Under the pieces are notes generated by a model. The model was not told the origin of the DNA and did not search any database. It saw only the letters and a list, made by a program, of their open reading frames with translations. Shown one piece after another: positions 51,700 through 61,247 of a stretch of 64,000 nt of DNA. The first letter of the stretch is position 1, and each line of letters opens with the position of its first letter. Source of the stretch: Alphaproteobacteria bacterium 46_93_T64. Lineage in GTDB: Bacteria; Pseudomonadota; Alphaproteobacteria; Sneathiellales; Sneathiellaceae. The translations under genes and the position numbers were made by a program. Location: NCBI GenBank assembly GCA_002163135.1, contig MAAN01000017.1:62001-126000 (forward strand). Direction: 5' to 3'.

Positions 51700-54513
51700 A
51701 TGCATCAAGAAAATCCGCAGACAACTTCGCCCGATGAAACGTTAGCGAAAAGAACATCACAGCTTCTCTCTATCATCGAGGGGCCAGCGTTTGCTCTTTC
51801 TGCAGAAGGTTTTCTTATTGAGACAAATAAGAAAGCCCTCGGTCTTTTGCTTCAAGGGAATTCTGTTGAGGACTTTGACTTTGCTGACCATATAGATGCT
51901 GCCAGTTGGTCAAGCATCCTAAAATTCCTCAATAACCCCGAAAACACTAACTCTCTAACAATTGACAATGTGCAGTATACATGTCCATCACAACACGTCT
52001 TACATTGCTCCTTACGCTGCGTTCCAAATCAAGATTTCTTTATTATTCAAGCTTCAATTAAGACTACTCTCTCCAATCAAATTAATTTTGAATTTGGAGA
52101 AAAAGGCTTCACCGATGCCATGCTTGAAGCAATTCCAGCGCCCGTTTTTTATAAAGACATTAATCACATTTATGTCGCCTGCAACCAAGAATTCTTGGAC
52201 TTTAACGGTTACACGAGAAATCAAATTATTGGAAAAAATGTTTTTGAAATAGCACCACATGAGGTCGCAAAAGTATATAGAAAGGCAGATGATGACTTGT
52301 TCGCGGTCGGCGGTAAACAAGTCTATGAAACTCAAACAGAAAATTCTTACGGAGAAAGAAAAGACGTTGTTTTTCATAAATCTGTTTTAACGGACAGTAG
52401 CGGTGAACCTATTGGACTAATAGGGATTATTCTCGATATAACCGCCAGAAAACAAGCCGAGCGAAAACTGCAAGAGAGCAAAAATATGTTCAGCGCGATT
52501 GTTGAGAACAGTCCATCGCATATATTTGTAAAAAATATTGAAGGTGAATATGTTGCTGCTAGTGAAAACCTAACGCGCATCTTTGGTTGGCCAAAAGATT
52601 ATATGCTGGAGAAAACTGATTTCGAACTTTTTTCTAAAGAGACGGCATTAGAGTTTACGAAACAGGATAAAGAAATAATTCTTGAAAGACGTGCGATATC
52701 CGAACAGACCATTATTGAGAAGAAAGACTTTCTGACGACTTTTCTCACAGTCAAGTTTCCTTTATTTGATTCACACGGCAACCCAAATGGTATCGCTGGC
52801 ATCGCGACGGATATTAGCAGTTTGGTCGCTGCAGAAGAAACACTCAAAAAATCAAAGAGCGATCTTGAGGAACAAATTAGGGAGCGGACAAAAGAGTTAT
52901 CTGAAGAGGTGGAAATTCGGAAAAATGCTGAGGGTGCATTACGCGATATGCTCGCTGCAAGCCCGGTAGCTGTCGGTATTTCTGAGATAAAAACCGGCCA
53001 AATGTCTTTTGTGAACGACAGTCTTTCTGACTTATTAGGAAAGCCAAAAGAAAAACTACTTTCAACATCGACACTAACTTTTTGGAAAAACCCAGAGGAT
53101 CGGAAACGACTTCTTAAAGAGTTTCAAAAATACGGTAAAACGAAACTCTGTGAAGTGGAAATAGTCCGTTCCGATGGTCAAGATATTTGGGTTCTCCTCA
53201 GTTGGACAAGCTTGACTATAGACGGTGAGGACAAAATCGTCTTCTGGATTAGTGACATTAGTCAAATCAAGGCTGCAGAAAAACTCCTAAGAGACTCCCA
53301 TGAAGTACTAGAAGAGCATGTCGCTCTTCGGACGCAGGAACTAGAAGCTGAAATTACTGAACGTCGGAAAGTTGAAGAAACTTTGAGAAAAAGCGAGGCG
53401 CTATTTGAGGCATCAGCGAACTCCACTTCCGACTGGTTTTGGGGAATGGACGAAAACTTTAAGTATGATTCATTTTCCGATCGTTTTGAGGAAATCACAG
53501 GTCTCGATGCAGCTAAGCTTTTGGGAAAAACACGTTGGGACGTTTCAAAAGGCAGCTTATCGGAAAAGGAATGGGGAGCTCATCGGGAGTTATTGAATAA
53601 GCACAACCCCTTCAGAGATTTTCGTTTTCCAATATTCAAACAAGACGGAAGCATATTTCACGCGTCGATCAGTGGCATGCCCATTTTCGATGAAACTGGC
53701 GCCTTTAAAGGATATCGGGGTGCTGGCCGCGACATCTCACAAGAGCTCCACGCATCGGAGCAGAAGAAGCATGTAGAAGAACAGCTTCACCAGGCCCAGA
53801 AAATGGAGGCCATTGGTCAACTCACTGGCGGTATCGCTCATGATTTCAATAACATTCTGGCAGTTATAATTGGGAATATCGAGCTTGTTAAAGACCAGCT
53901 TACAGATGATAGCTTCCTTGGCAAATACATGGACTCCGTTGAAAGTGCTGCAATGCGAGGCGCCAAGCTTACTCAAAGATTGCTGGCTTATTCAAGAAAG
54001 CAGGAATTGAGACCAACTTCCATACAACTGAATAATTTAATTGATGGCATTTTAAATTTGGTCGATCGCTTAATCGGTGAGGCGGTCAGTATTCATTGCA
54101 CATACGGAGACGAAATACCGCCTGTCATAGCGGATTCCAATCAATTGGAAAACGCACTGATGAACCTTTGCATAAACGCACGAGATTCCATGCCAAACGG
54201 CGGTGACCTTTACATTAAGACGGGAATTTTAATAGTCAACGCAGAGAATGAAGACAAACATCCCGAATTGAAACTTGGGAAATATAGCTGGCTATCTGTT
54301 ACTGACACCGGATGCGGTATGAAACCAGAAATCCTTACGCACGTGTTCGAACCGTTCTTCACTACGAAAGAAGTCGGAAAAGGAACCGGTCTTGGATTGA
54401 GTATGGTTTATGGTTTCGCTCATCAATCAAATGGGACTGTCACTCTGGAAAGCACTCCAAATGAGGGGACTACAGCAACAATCATACTGCCAAGCAGCCC
54501 CACCGAAGCTTAA
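51700..54513 (+). CDS. Cytoplasmic multi-PAS sensor histidine kinase
   Basis: A 937-residue kinase without transmembrane helices. PAS-type domains lie at about 15-130 (weak), 137-260, 262-380, 412-525 and 566-690, separated by helical coiled-coil linkers (EEQIRERTKELSEEVEIRK; EEHVALRTQELEAEITERRK). HisKA has LTGGIAHDFNNILAVIIGNIEL with His near 713, and the HATPase has NALMNLCINARDSMP and GKGTGLGLSMV. Its core is very similar to that of the preceding kinase, suggesting duplication and reuse. It also lacks a receiver domain. AGGGAA lies just before the ATG, 11 bp after the first kinase. Confidence 0.92.
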   Translation: MHQENPQTTSPDETLAKRTSQLLSIIEGPAFALSAEGFLIETNKKALGLLLQGNSVEDFDFADHIDAASWSSILKFLNNPENTNSLTIDNVQYTCPSQHVLHCSLRCVPNQDFFIIQASIKTTLSNQINFEFGEKGFTDAMLEAIPAPVFYKDINHIYVACNQEFLDFNGYTRNQIIGKNVFEIAPHEVAKVYRKADDDLFAVGGKQVYETQTENSYGERKDVVFHKSVLTDSSGEPIGLIGIILDITARKQAERKLQESKNMFSAIVENSPSHIFVKNIEGEYVAASENLTRIFGWPKDYMLEKTDFELFSKETALEFTKQDKEIILERRAISEQTIIEKKDFLTTFLTVKFPLFDSHGNPNGIAGIATDISSLVAAEETLKKSKSDLEEQIRERTKELSEEVEIRKNAEGALRDMLAASPVAVGISEIKTGQMSFVNDSLSDLLGKPKEKLLSTSTLTFWKNPEDRKRLLKEFQKYGKTKLCEVEIVRSDGQDIWVLLSWTSLTIDGEDKIVFWISDISQIKAAEKLLRDSHEVLEEHVALRTQELEAEITERRKVEETLRKSEALFEASANSTSDWFWGMDENFKYDSFSDRFEEITGLDAAKLLGKTRWDVSKGSLSEKEWGAHRELLNKHNPFRDFRFPIFKQDGSIFHASISGMPIFDETGAFKGYRGAGRDISQELHASEQKKHVEEQLHQAQKMEAIGQLTGGIAHDFNNILAVIIGNIELVKDQLTDDSFLGKYMDSVESAAMRGAKLTQRLLAYSRKQELRPTSIQLNNLIDGILNLVDRLIGEAVSIHCTYGDEIPPVIADSNQLENALMNLCINARDSMPNGGDLYIKTGILIVNAENEDKHPELKLGKYSWLSVTDTGCGMKPEILTHVFEPFFTTKEVGKGTGLGLSMVYGFAHQSNGTVTLESTPNEGTTATIILPSSPTEA

Positions 54514-54536
54514 ATCAATGTCCTCCCAAGGGCAAC

Positions 54537-55757
54537 TCAGTCAATGATTGCCTGATAAACAAGAGCTCTAAGTTCTTTTCGCAATGGATAATAACTTGAT
54601 GGCAAAAGCTGGGTCGCAAAAATGACAACAAGATCTTCTAGAGGATCAACCCAGAAGACTGTACTAGCCATTCCGCCCCAACCAAAATCGCCGGGCGACC
54701 CCATCATCTGCGCCTTAGTTGGGTCCAACATTACCCATCCACCGAGACCAAATCCGACACCAGAGAACGACACCTCTGAAAACACAGGTTGCCCCATGGA
54801 TGCAAGGTCGCCCGGCATATGATTTCGAGTAATATAATCAACAGTGCGGCTTCCCAGAAGCTGTATCTCCCCGCTGCGTCCTCGCAGCCTGATCATATTC
54901 GCAAACTTATGATAATCATTTACAGTAGACAGTAGCCCGCCACCGCCAGAAAAGCAGTTCACTGCTCCTTCCTTATAAATACTGCGTTCAGCATTTTCGA
55001 CCAGCTTAAGATTTCCCGTTTTATCCGGGGTGTAACTGGAGGCAAATTTGTGACTTTTCTCCGCTGAGATATCAAATGTAGTTTCGTTCATGCCGAGCGG
55101 CTCAAAGATCGTTTCCTTTAGGAAGACGTCCAACGATTTCCCTGAAATGATTTCAACCAGACGTCCAACGACATCCGTAGAGACACCATAATTCCAACGC
55201 GATCCCGGTTCGAATTTAAGAGGCATTTCCCCAAGACGATTTACTTCTTCTTCCAACGATCCCAAGCGTGGACCAAAATGCATTTTTTCCTGAGTGTACA
55301 GATCCTCAAGCACCCCAAGATTAAAGTCGTAAGTGAGGCCGGAACAATGGGTTAGTAAATGATGGATCGTTGGTTTGTTCTTACAGGGCTCAGTATCAGT
55401 TATTGACGCAGCATTTTCTCTTAAAACCCGCATATTTTTAAAAGCTGGTATGAATTTCTCTACTGGGTCATCAAGATGGAAAAGTCCTTGTTCATAGAGT
55501 GTCATTAAAGCAAAGGACGTGACAGGCTTGCTCATTGAATAAAAGCGCGCGATCGTATCGCTCTCCCACGCCTGTTTTGTATCAACATCAGCAAGACCTG
55601 CCCATTTTGAATAAATCACCTCACCCCCACGCGCCACGAGTGTCTGGGCTCCTGGAAGATTTCCACCGTCAATATATCGGTGCATCCACGCCGTAATATT
55701 TTCCAGTCTTTCCGTTGAAAATCCCATGGCTTCAGGTTTGCAGGTAATATCCATCAT
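54537..55757 (-). CDS. Serine beta-lactamase-like hydrolase
   Basis: A 406-residue protein of the class C beta-lactamase/EstB/penicillin-binding family. The nucleophile motif SMSK lies in RFYSMSKPVTSFALM, and the second motif is Tyr in RWNYGVSTDVVGRLVE. The third, normally KTG or HxG, reads GWGGMASTVFWVDP, a pattern common in the esterase-like members. It is likely an esterase or amidase rather than a resistance enzyme. There is no signal peptide. Two adjacent ATGs are possible starts; GAGG lies upstream. It is followed at 23 bp by the end of the convergent kinase. Confidence 0.88.
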   Translation of the reverse strand: MMDITCKPEAMGFSTERLENITAWMHRYIDGGNLPGAQTLVARGGEVIYSKWAGLADVDTKQAWESDTIARFYSMSKPVTSFALMTLYEQGLFHLDDPVEKFIPAFKNMRVLRENAASITDTEPCKNKPTIHHLLTHCSGLTYDFNLGVLEDLYTQEKMHFGPRLGSLEEEVNRLGEMPLKFEPGSRWNYGVSTDVVGRLVEIISGKSLDVFLKETIFEPLGMNETTFDISAEKSHKFASSYTPDKTGNLKLVENAERSIYKEGAVNCFSGGGGLLSTVNDYHKFANMIRLRGRSGEIQLLGSRTVDYITRNHMPGDLASMGQPVFSEVSFSGVGFGLGGWVMLDPTKAQMMGSPGDFGWGGMASTVFWVDPLEDLVVIFATQLLPSSYYPLRKELRALVYQAIID

Positions 55758-55784
55758 GTTGCCTCGATTATTGCTTTTTATTGA

Positions 55785-56636
55785 TTATGGGCGTGCCGCA
55801 ATCGTATTTTGGCTTTGTCGTCCTAAACCTTCAACTCCAAGCTCCATTTTCTGACCCGTTTTCAAATATACAGGTTCGGGTTTGACACCCATACCAACCC
55901 CTGGAGGAGTACCGGTTGAAATGATGTCGCCTGGCTCCAACGTCATGAACTCACTTAAATGTGCGACAATAGTAGGTACATCAAAAATCATGGTTTTGGT
56001 TGAACCATCTTGATAGCGATGCCCATCGACATCTAGCCACATGGACAGATCTTGAGCATCAGCGACTTCGTCACGCGTTACCATCCACGGACCCATGGGT
56101 GCGAATGTATCGTGACTTTTACCTTTAACCCACTGCCCTGAACGCTCTATCTGATAAGCTCTTTCAGACACATCATTTATGACGCAATATCCGGCCACAT
56201 AAGAGAGAGCGTCTTTAGCACTCACGTATTTCGCACGTTTACCAATTACAACACCAAGTTCCACTTCCCAATCCGTTTTTTCTGAACCTCGTGGGATCTC
56301 AACATCATCATTTGGGCCGCAGATTGCAGTTGTAGCTTTCATAAAGATAATCGGCTCTTCAGGGATTGGATTTCCGGTCTCAGCTGCATGGTCTGAGTAA
56401 TTCAAACCAATACAGATAAACTTGCCAACATTAGTTACGCAGGCTCCAATTCTTACATCAGCGCCAACGAGCGGTAAACTTGCTATGTCAACATTTGAAA
56501 TTGTCGCAAAGCCTTGCTCCGAGAGAATTTCTCCATTGATATCGTCAACATGTCCACTCAAACAACGGATGTTCCCATCTGTGTCGAGAATTCCCGGCTT
56601 TTCTTGCCCAAGCGGGCCATAACGAAGTAATTTCAC
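55785..56636 (-). CDS. Fumarylacetoacetate hydrolase-family protein
   Basis: A 283-residue enzyme of the FAH superfamily, which cleaves or hydrates beta-keto acid-type compounds using Mg2+. Family motifs are FICIGLNYSDHAAETGNPIPEEP, DWEVELGVVIGKRAK with metal ligands, GYCVINDVSERAYQ, GKSHDTFAPMGPW and GDIISTGTPPGVGMG. The likely start is GTG 56636, giving the usual KLLRYGPLGQEKPG N-terminus, with AAGGA 8-9 nt upstream. The frame is open to 56765 but that extension is not family-like. Substrate unknown; related enzymes include ureidoglycolate lyase-annotated and acylpyruvate hydrolases. Confidence 0.9.
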   Translation of the reverse strand: MKLLRYGPLGQEKPGILDTDGNIRCLSGHVDDINGEILSEQGFATISNVDIASLPLVGADVRIGACVTNVGKFICIGLNYSDHAAETGNPIPEEPIIFMKATTAICGPNDDVEIPRGSEKTDWEVELGVVIGKRAKYVSAKDALSYVAGYCVINDVSERAYQIERSGQWVKGKSHDTFAPMGPWMVTRDEVADAQDLSMWLDVDGHRYQDGSTKTMIFDVPTIVAHLSEFMTLEPGDIISTGTPPGVGMGVKPEPVYLKTGQKMELGVEGLGRQSQNTIAARP

Positions 56637-56825
56637 TTTTCTATCCTTATAAAATACATACCACGAGCTTCGGCATCTCGATATCTCATAGCTATAATAC
56701 AAAACTTGTTTCGTATTGCTATTACCACTGAACATTAATAGAGATATTACTCGATTTTTCTCCAAATTTAATGTTCTTATCTACTTCAGAATTTAATCTC
56801 GATCAAAAAAGCAAAGAAAAACTAG

Positions 56826-57596
56826 ATGATTGATCAGCTCGTAAATGACTTCAACTTGTATCACCTACTCGTCGTTTGTGGTGCCTTTTCACTAGGTGGA
56901 TTGGTTAAAGGTATTTCTTCGTTTGGCCTACCTACCGTGTCCATTCCAATTATTATTTTGATCTTACCTTTACCGTCGGCGATTTCAATCTTGGCAGCGC
57001 CATTAATACTCAGCAATCTATATCAGATGGTAATATCGGGAGATATTAAGGGCTCTATACAGCGGCACTGGAGTTTGTATCTGGCGGTTCTGTTATCTTT
57101 GCCTATTGGCGTATATTTTCTAGCAGTCGTCAACACGAACACGCTGACGATCACTCTCGGTTTCGTTCTAGTTTTTATTACGTCTCTGGAGTTATTGGGT
57201 GTTTCGTTGAAGTTTGTGAAAACACATCAAAAAATCATTGCCCCAATGGTTGGTGTCTTTTCCGGCATAATTGGCGGTATGACTTCACTGTTCGCCCTTT
57301 TACCAATCTTCTTTCTTGTGGCCATCGGCCTTGAAAAAGATCGGTTTGTTTCTGCGGTGAGTGTCATGCTTTTCTCAGGCAGTGTTGTATTGGCAATTAG
57401 CCTGCAAAAAGCCAATCACCTTGGTCCATTGGAAATCGTTTATGGACTTATTGGAATGATCCCCATAATGACGTTCATATGGATTGGAAGCCAACTTCGG
57501 AAAAGAGTTGATCAAATTCTATTCAGAAAAGTTGTTTTAATCCTTATTTTCATTGTTGGGGTTTCCATGATTTATAGGGCTACCATCGGCTTCTGA
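56826..57596 (+). CDS. TauE/SafE-family membrane permease
   Basis: A 256-residue protein with about eight hydrophobic segments, arranged as two similar halves. FSLGGLVKGISSFGLPTVSIPIIIL and MVGVFSGIIGGMTSLFALLPIFFLVAIGLEKDRF are the repeated TauE/SafE motifs. Family members export sulfite, sulfoacetate or other organic anions; no sulfur genes are near. It lies divergent from the FAH-family gene across 189 bp in which I see no other feature, and converges with the symporter-kinase. Confidence 0.85.
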   Translation: MIDQLVNDFNLYHLLVVCGAFSLGGLVKGISSFGLPTVSIPIIILILPLPSAISILAAPLILSNLYQMVISGDIKGSIQRHWSLYLAVLLSLPIGVYFLAVVNTNTLTITLGFVLVFITSLELLGVSLKFVKTHQKIIAPMVGVFSGIIGGMTSLFALLPIFFLVAIGLEKDRFVSAVSVMLFSGSVVLAISLQKANHLGPLEIVYGLIGMIPIMTFIWIGSQLRKRVDQILFRKVVLILIFIVGVSMIYRATIGF

Positions 57597-57622
57597 CAGT
57601 CGATTTCCTCTAACCACATATT

Positions 57623-60379
57623 CTAGTCAGCAGCAAAAATAACCGCGTCTTTTGCGCGAACGGGCAACGTGAATGTAAAACGTGCCCCCCCCGCTCGAGT
57701 ATTTTCCGCCCATATTTTCCCACCCAAATACGTCACAATTTGAAGGCATATGGCGAGACCAAGACCAGATCCTTGTGGCTTACTCCCTGTAAGGGACAAG
57801 GATTGATGAAACCGCTCAAATATCTTGGTTTTGAGTGGTGCCGGGACCCCCATGCCATTGTCTTCCACAGTCACACGCAAAAAATTGTCGACCTCTGAGA
57901 CGTCCAAATGAATTTTACCATCATGTGGATCACAAAACTTAATTGCGTTGGAAACCAGATTAACGACGACTTGAATAAGTTGGTCTTTGTCCGCATGTAC
58001 AGCTGATATTTTATCAGGCATCGAAGTGGTAAGTGTAATATCTTTCTCTTTAATCAAGCCATTAAGTGCGATGACAGCTTCATTTACAGCAGACAAAAGG
58101 TCTACTTCAGACAGGGTCCAGTCCATCCTGCCGGCTTCCATCTTCGCCAGATCAAGGAGCTGGTCGATTAACCGCGTTAATCGCTCACTCTCTGTAATGA
58201 TAATATCTAGAAACTGTTCGCGTTCTACAGCCGACACATCGGGATTGTCAGCTAGTATCTCTCCAAATGCTCGAAGGCTGGTAAGCGGGGTCCGCAATTC
58301 ATGGCTAACCATAGAAAGAAAATCATCTTTCAGAGAATCTAATTCTTTCAAGCGAGCATTCGCGAGCTGCAATTGCTGCGTAGCCTGTTCGAGTTCAGTC
58401 GATTTTTGCTCCAATTGATGGCTGTATTCAATGACCTGACTGGTTTCATCCAAAATACGGTATACTTCATCAATGCTGACAATTTCACCCTTAGCGATTG
58501 AGCCAATGAGCACCCGGGCTGTTGCTGAACCAATTGAGCCCGCGAGTAAGCGCTCTGCAAAATCTATCAACGCAGCGTCAACGATTTCTCCTTTGCGCAA
58601 ACTTACACCGCGCTCGACAGCAAATTGATCAAAAGCCTCTGCCACCTTCGTTATACCGACAAATCGCCCGACCAATTGCTGTAACTCTGCAACTGTTACA
58701 GATCCACGCCAATATCCACTTTCGCCTGATTTTTCAGTGAGAAGAAAGACATCAACAAAAAGCTTTGCTTGAATGCGCTCAATCGCTGTCTGTTGGGACA
58801 ATAGGGAGACAACCCAGTAGGCCCCAATATTTGCTAACATGCTCCAGAACAAGGCATGGGTCAGGCGATCAAACCCTTCCATTCCAAATAACGAATAAGG
58901 CTTCAACCACTCAAGACCAAATGGTCCCAGCTCAATAAAACTGATTGGAAGCCACCCTGATTGCGCAAGAGAGGGCAATAGAAGTGTATAAAGCCAGACA
59001 AGAAAGCCAAAGATCAACCCAACAAGAGCACCGTTGAAGGTCGCGTTCCTCCAAAAAATACCGCCAATAATGGAGGGCGCGAATTGAGCTGCTGCCGCGA
59101 AAGAGACTAGCCCGATCGTCACCAGTGAATAAGACTCGCTAGCAAACCTGTAATACCCATACCCCAAAATCAGGATCATCAGAATACTTGTTCGCCGGAT
59201 CGCCAGTAGTAACCCCGTCAGGTCAGCATTTTCATTGGCTCTAAACCATTTCCACCGCAAAATGACAGGCATGACCAGATCATTGCAAACCATTGTGCTA
59301 AGGGCAATTGATGCCACAATCACCATTGAGGTGGCCGCTGACAATCCACCAATAAAAGCAATCAGTGAGATTACAGCGTGATCATAATAGATGGGAACAG
59401 TTAGAACGAACATGTCCGCGTCTGCAGGGGCACTGGAAAATGCAAGCCGCCCCCCAATAGCAATAGGCAAAACGAATATATTGATGATCAACAAGTAGGC
59501 TGGAAATAACCAGGTCGCTTTTCGAACATATCCCTCATCTGCATTTTCAACGGCTGTAATATAGAATTGTCGAGGGAGGCATATTATGGCGGCCATGGAC
59601 AACAGTGTCATTGTCATCCAGAGACTGTAATCTGTCTCATTGCTGACAGAGAGTAATTTGTTTAGTTCTGGATCGACAGAAGCCCGTTGAAAAATGTCTG
59701 CAAATCCATCAAAAATACCATAGGTAACAAACACACCAACAGTTAAGAAAGCAATCAGCTTAACAACGGATTCAAAAGCAATAGCCGCCACCAATCCTTC
59801 ATGGTGTTCACTGGCGTCAATATGACGGGTACCAAACAAGATCGCAAAAAGCGCCAACGCAATGGCGACAATCAAAGTTGTATCAATAAAAAATATTGGT
59901 TCCAAAGGCACGCCGGGCACCTGCCCCCCGCCCGGATTGGTAACCAAAATGCGAAAGCTGGTCGCAATTGATTTAAGTTGCAGAGAAATGTAGGGCATTG
60001 TTCCGACAACTGCGATAATTGTCACCAAGCCGCCAAGCATTGAACGCTTACCATAACGAGAGGCAATAAAGTCAGCAATCGACGTAATACGCTGTTGCTT
60101 ACAGATTCTAATGATCTTGATCCAGACCGAGGACCAAAGTACGAATACAAGCGTTGGTCCCAAATAAATAGGCAAGAAATCCAACCCCGTTGTAGCGGCT
60201 CGGCCAACGCTCCCATAAAATGTCCAAGACGTGCAAAATACGGCAATCGACAGTGTGTATACGTATGGATTGCGGGATAGAAGCCTTTTTACGCTGGCCC
60301 GGGTATCCACATAATGCGCTATAGCAAAAAGCAGACCGAGATACAAAAATGAGACAATCAGAACAACACTACCGGACAT
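57623..60379 (-). CDS. Sodium/solute symporter-histidine kinase fusion (CrbS/CbrA/MxtR type)
   Basis: A 918-residue fusion. The first about 500 residues form a 12-13-helix SSS symporter-like domain (FCTSWTFYGSVGRAATTGLDFLPIYLGPTL). A STAC-type linker (VAELQQLVGRFVGITKVAEAF; LLAGSIGSATARVLIGS) and a short PAS-like helix follow. HisKA has FLSMVSHELRTPLTSLRAF with His near 693, and the HATPase has NLVSNAIKFCD and GSGLGLAIC. Such proteins sense or transport a solute; CrbS/CrbR and MxtR/ErdR control acetyl-CoA synthetase. Start 60379 is chosen because CGGAG lies 6 nt upstream; it overlaps the small upstream gene by 11 bp. acs lies two genes upstream. Confidence 0.9.
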   Translation of the reverse strand: MSGSVVLIVSFLYLGLLFAIAHYVDTRASVKRLLSRNPYVYTLSIAVFCTSWTFYGSVGRAATTGLDFLPIYLGPTLVFVLWSSVWIKIIRICKQQRITSIADFIASRYGKRSMLGGLVTIIAVVGTMPYISLQLKSIATSFRILVTNPGGGQVPGVPLEPIFFIDTTLIVAIALALFAILFGTRHIDASEHHEGLVAAIAFESVVKLIAFLTVGVFVTYGIFDGFADIFQRASVDPELNKLLSVSNETDYSLWMTMTLLSMAAIICLPRQFYITAVENADEGYVRKATWLFPAYLLIINIFVLPIAIGGRLAFSSAPADADMFVLTVPIYYDHAVISLIAFIGGLSAATSMVIVASIALSTMVCNDLVMPVILRWKWFRANENADLTGLLLAIRRTSILMILILGYGYYRFASESYSLVTIGLVSFAAAAQFAPSIIGGIFWRNATFNGALVGLIFGFLVWLYTLLLPSLAQSGWLPISFIELGPFGLEWLKPYSLFGMEGFDRLTHALFWSMLANIGAYWVVSLLSQQTAIERIQAKLFVDVFLLTEKSGESGYWRGSVTVAELQQLVGRFVGITKVAEAFDQFAVERGVSLRKGEIVDAALIDFAERLLAGSIGSATARVLIGSIAKGEIVSIDEVYRILDETSQVIEYSHQLEQKSTELEQATQQLQLANARLKELDSLKDDFLSMVSHELRTPLTSLRAFGEILADNPDVSAVEREQFLDIIITESERLTRLIDQLLDLAKMEAGRMDWTLSEVDLLSAVNEAVIALNGLIKEKDITLTTSMPDKISAVHADKDQLIQVVVNLVSNAIKFCDPHDGKIHLDVSEVDNFLRVTVEDNGMGVPAPLKTKIFERFHQSLSLTGSKPQGSGLGLAICLQIVTYLGGKIWAENTRAGGARFTFTLPVRAKDAVIFAAD

Positions 60380-60650
60380 TATAATCTCCGATATCATCCT
60401 TATCTGTGGTGATTTTTTGCTTAGTGTTTAGTTTATTTGCCTCTGGTATCTGAGGGTCCCTCTTACGAGAGCCTATGGCAATGAACAAAATCATAACCGC
60501 CCAAAATCCGTATAGATACAAGAAGCTCAACGGGAAATTGAAAACTAGTTTGGGGCTATCAAAAACGAGTATGATTGGAGGAGATATTCCCAGAAGGAAC
60601 ACACAAAACACCAATATTGCCCATTCCTTTTTTCGGCCCGTTCGTTTCAT
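60369..60650 (-). CDS. Small two-helix membrane protein coupled to the symporter-kinase
   Basis: A 93-residue protein with two hydrophobic segments (about 11-30 and 41-60) and a charged C-terminal tail. I do not recognise a named domain. It ends 11 bp inside the kinase gene, so the kinase ribosome site lies within it and the two are probably translationally coupled. Pseudomonas cbrA is similarly preceded by a small overlapping gene, cbrX. Small partner subunits of SSS transporters are another analogy. A regulatory or assembly role is inference. Confidence 0.7.
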   Translation of the reverse strand: MKRTGRKKEWAILVFCVFLLGISPPIILVFDSPKLVFNFPLSFLYLYGFWAVMILFIAIGSRKRDPQIPEANKLNTKQKITTDKDDIGDYNVR

Positions 60651-60688
60651 ACCAGTTTATCCAGTTGCATTGCTGCCACCCAATCAAC

Positions 60689-61063
60689 TTAAGCTCTGGT
60701 CTCAAGTAAATTTTTAGCCAGTTCACCAAGAACACGTGTTGAAAAAGGTTTTGTGACGAACTCGTCTGCACCCAGAGCAAGCGCCTTCTCTCGATCGGCA
60801 TCCCTGCTTTTTGCAGATAACATAATGATTTTAATTTTGTTACATGCCGGATTGTTGCGAATTTCTTCACACACAGCGAAACCATCACGCTTTGGCAGCA
60901 TGATATCTAGAAGAACCAAATCAGGCACATATTCATCAATTGCGCGTAGAGCTTGCTCCCCGTCAGATGCTATGCGAACTGTGTAGCCTGCCTGCCTCAT
61001 AATAAATTGAAGCGACAACACGATGTTTGGCTCGTCTTCTACGACAAGTACAGTATATGACAT
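60689..61063 (-). CDS. Single-domain (CheY-like) response regulator
   Basis: A 124-residue receiver with no output domain. The acidic pocket VVEDEPN, the phospho-acceptor Asp in LVLLDIMLPKRDGF, the Ser in IMLSAKSRDAD and the Lys in VTKPFS are all present. ATG 61063 gives the normal N-terminus MSYTVLVVEDE; the frame is open to 61102. It lies 38 bp upstream of the small membrane protein on the same strand, so it is the likely partner of the symporter-kinase. Lacking a DNA-binding domain, it must act on another protein or relay phosphate. Confidence 0.92.
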   Translation of the reverse strand: MSYTVLVVEDEPNIVLSLQFIMRQAGYTVRIASDGEQALRAIDEYVPDLVLLDIMLPKRDGFAVCEEIRNNPACNKIKIIMLSAKSRDADREKALALGADEFVTKPFSTRVLGELAKNLLETRA

Positions 61064-61247
61064 TAAGTCGCGGCCCCTCCCTACGGCCCGGCGACATGGC
61101 ATACTCTTCGGCGGAATTATTATCTATTCCTTTGTCAAAGCGCATTACACCACACCAATATTTTTTCAGTGTAGCGTACTATGGCCGTCCATGTCATGCG
61201 CCAATCCGTCCACCCAAATTTAGGACATCATGGCACAGACACAAAAA

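Noticed and set aside
54537-55757. Antibiotic-resistance beta-lactamase
   Set aside because: No signal peptide and an esterase-like third motif; the family is mostly esterases, so no resistance call is made.
60963-61247. Possible short genes between the response regulator and acs
   Set aside because: The short frames lack ribosome sites and show no conserved-looking sequence; the 184-bp gap has no clear feature beyond weak hairpins.
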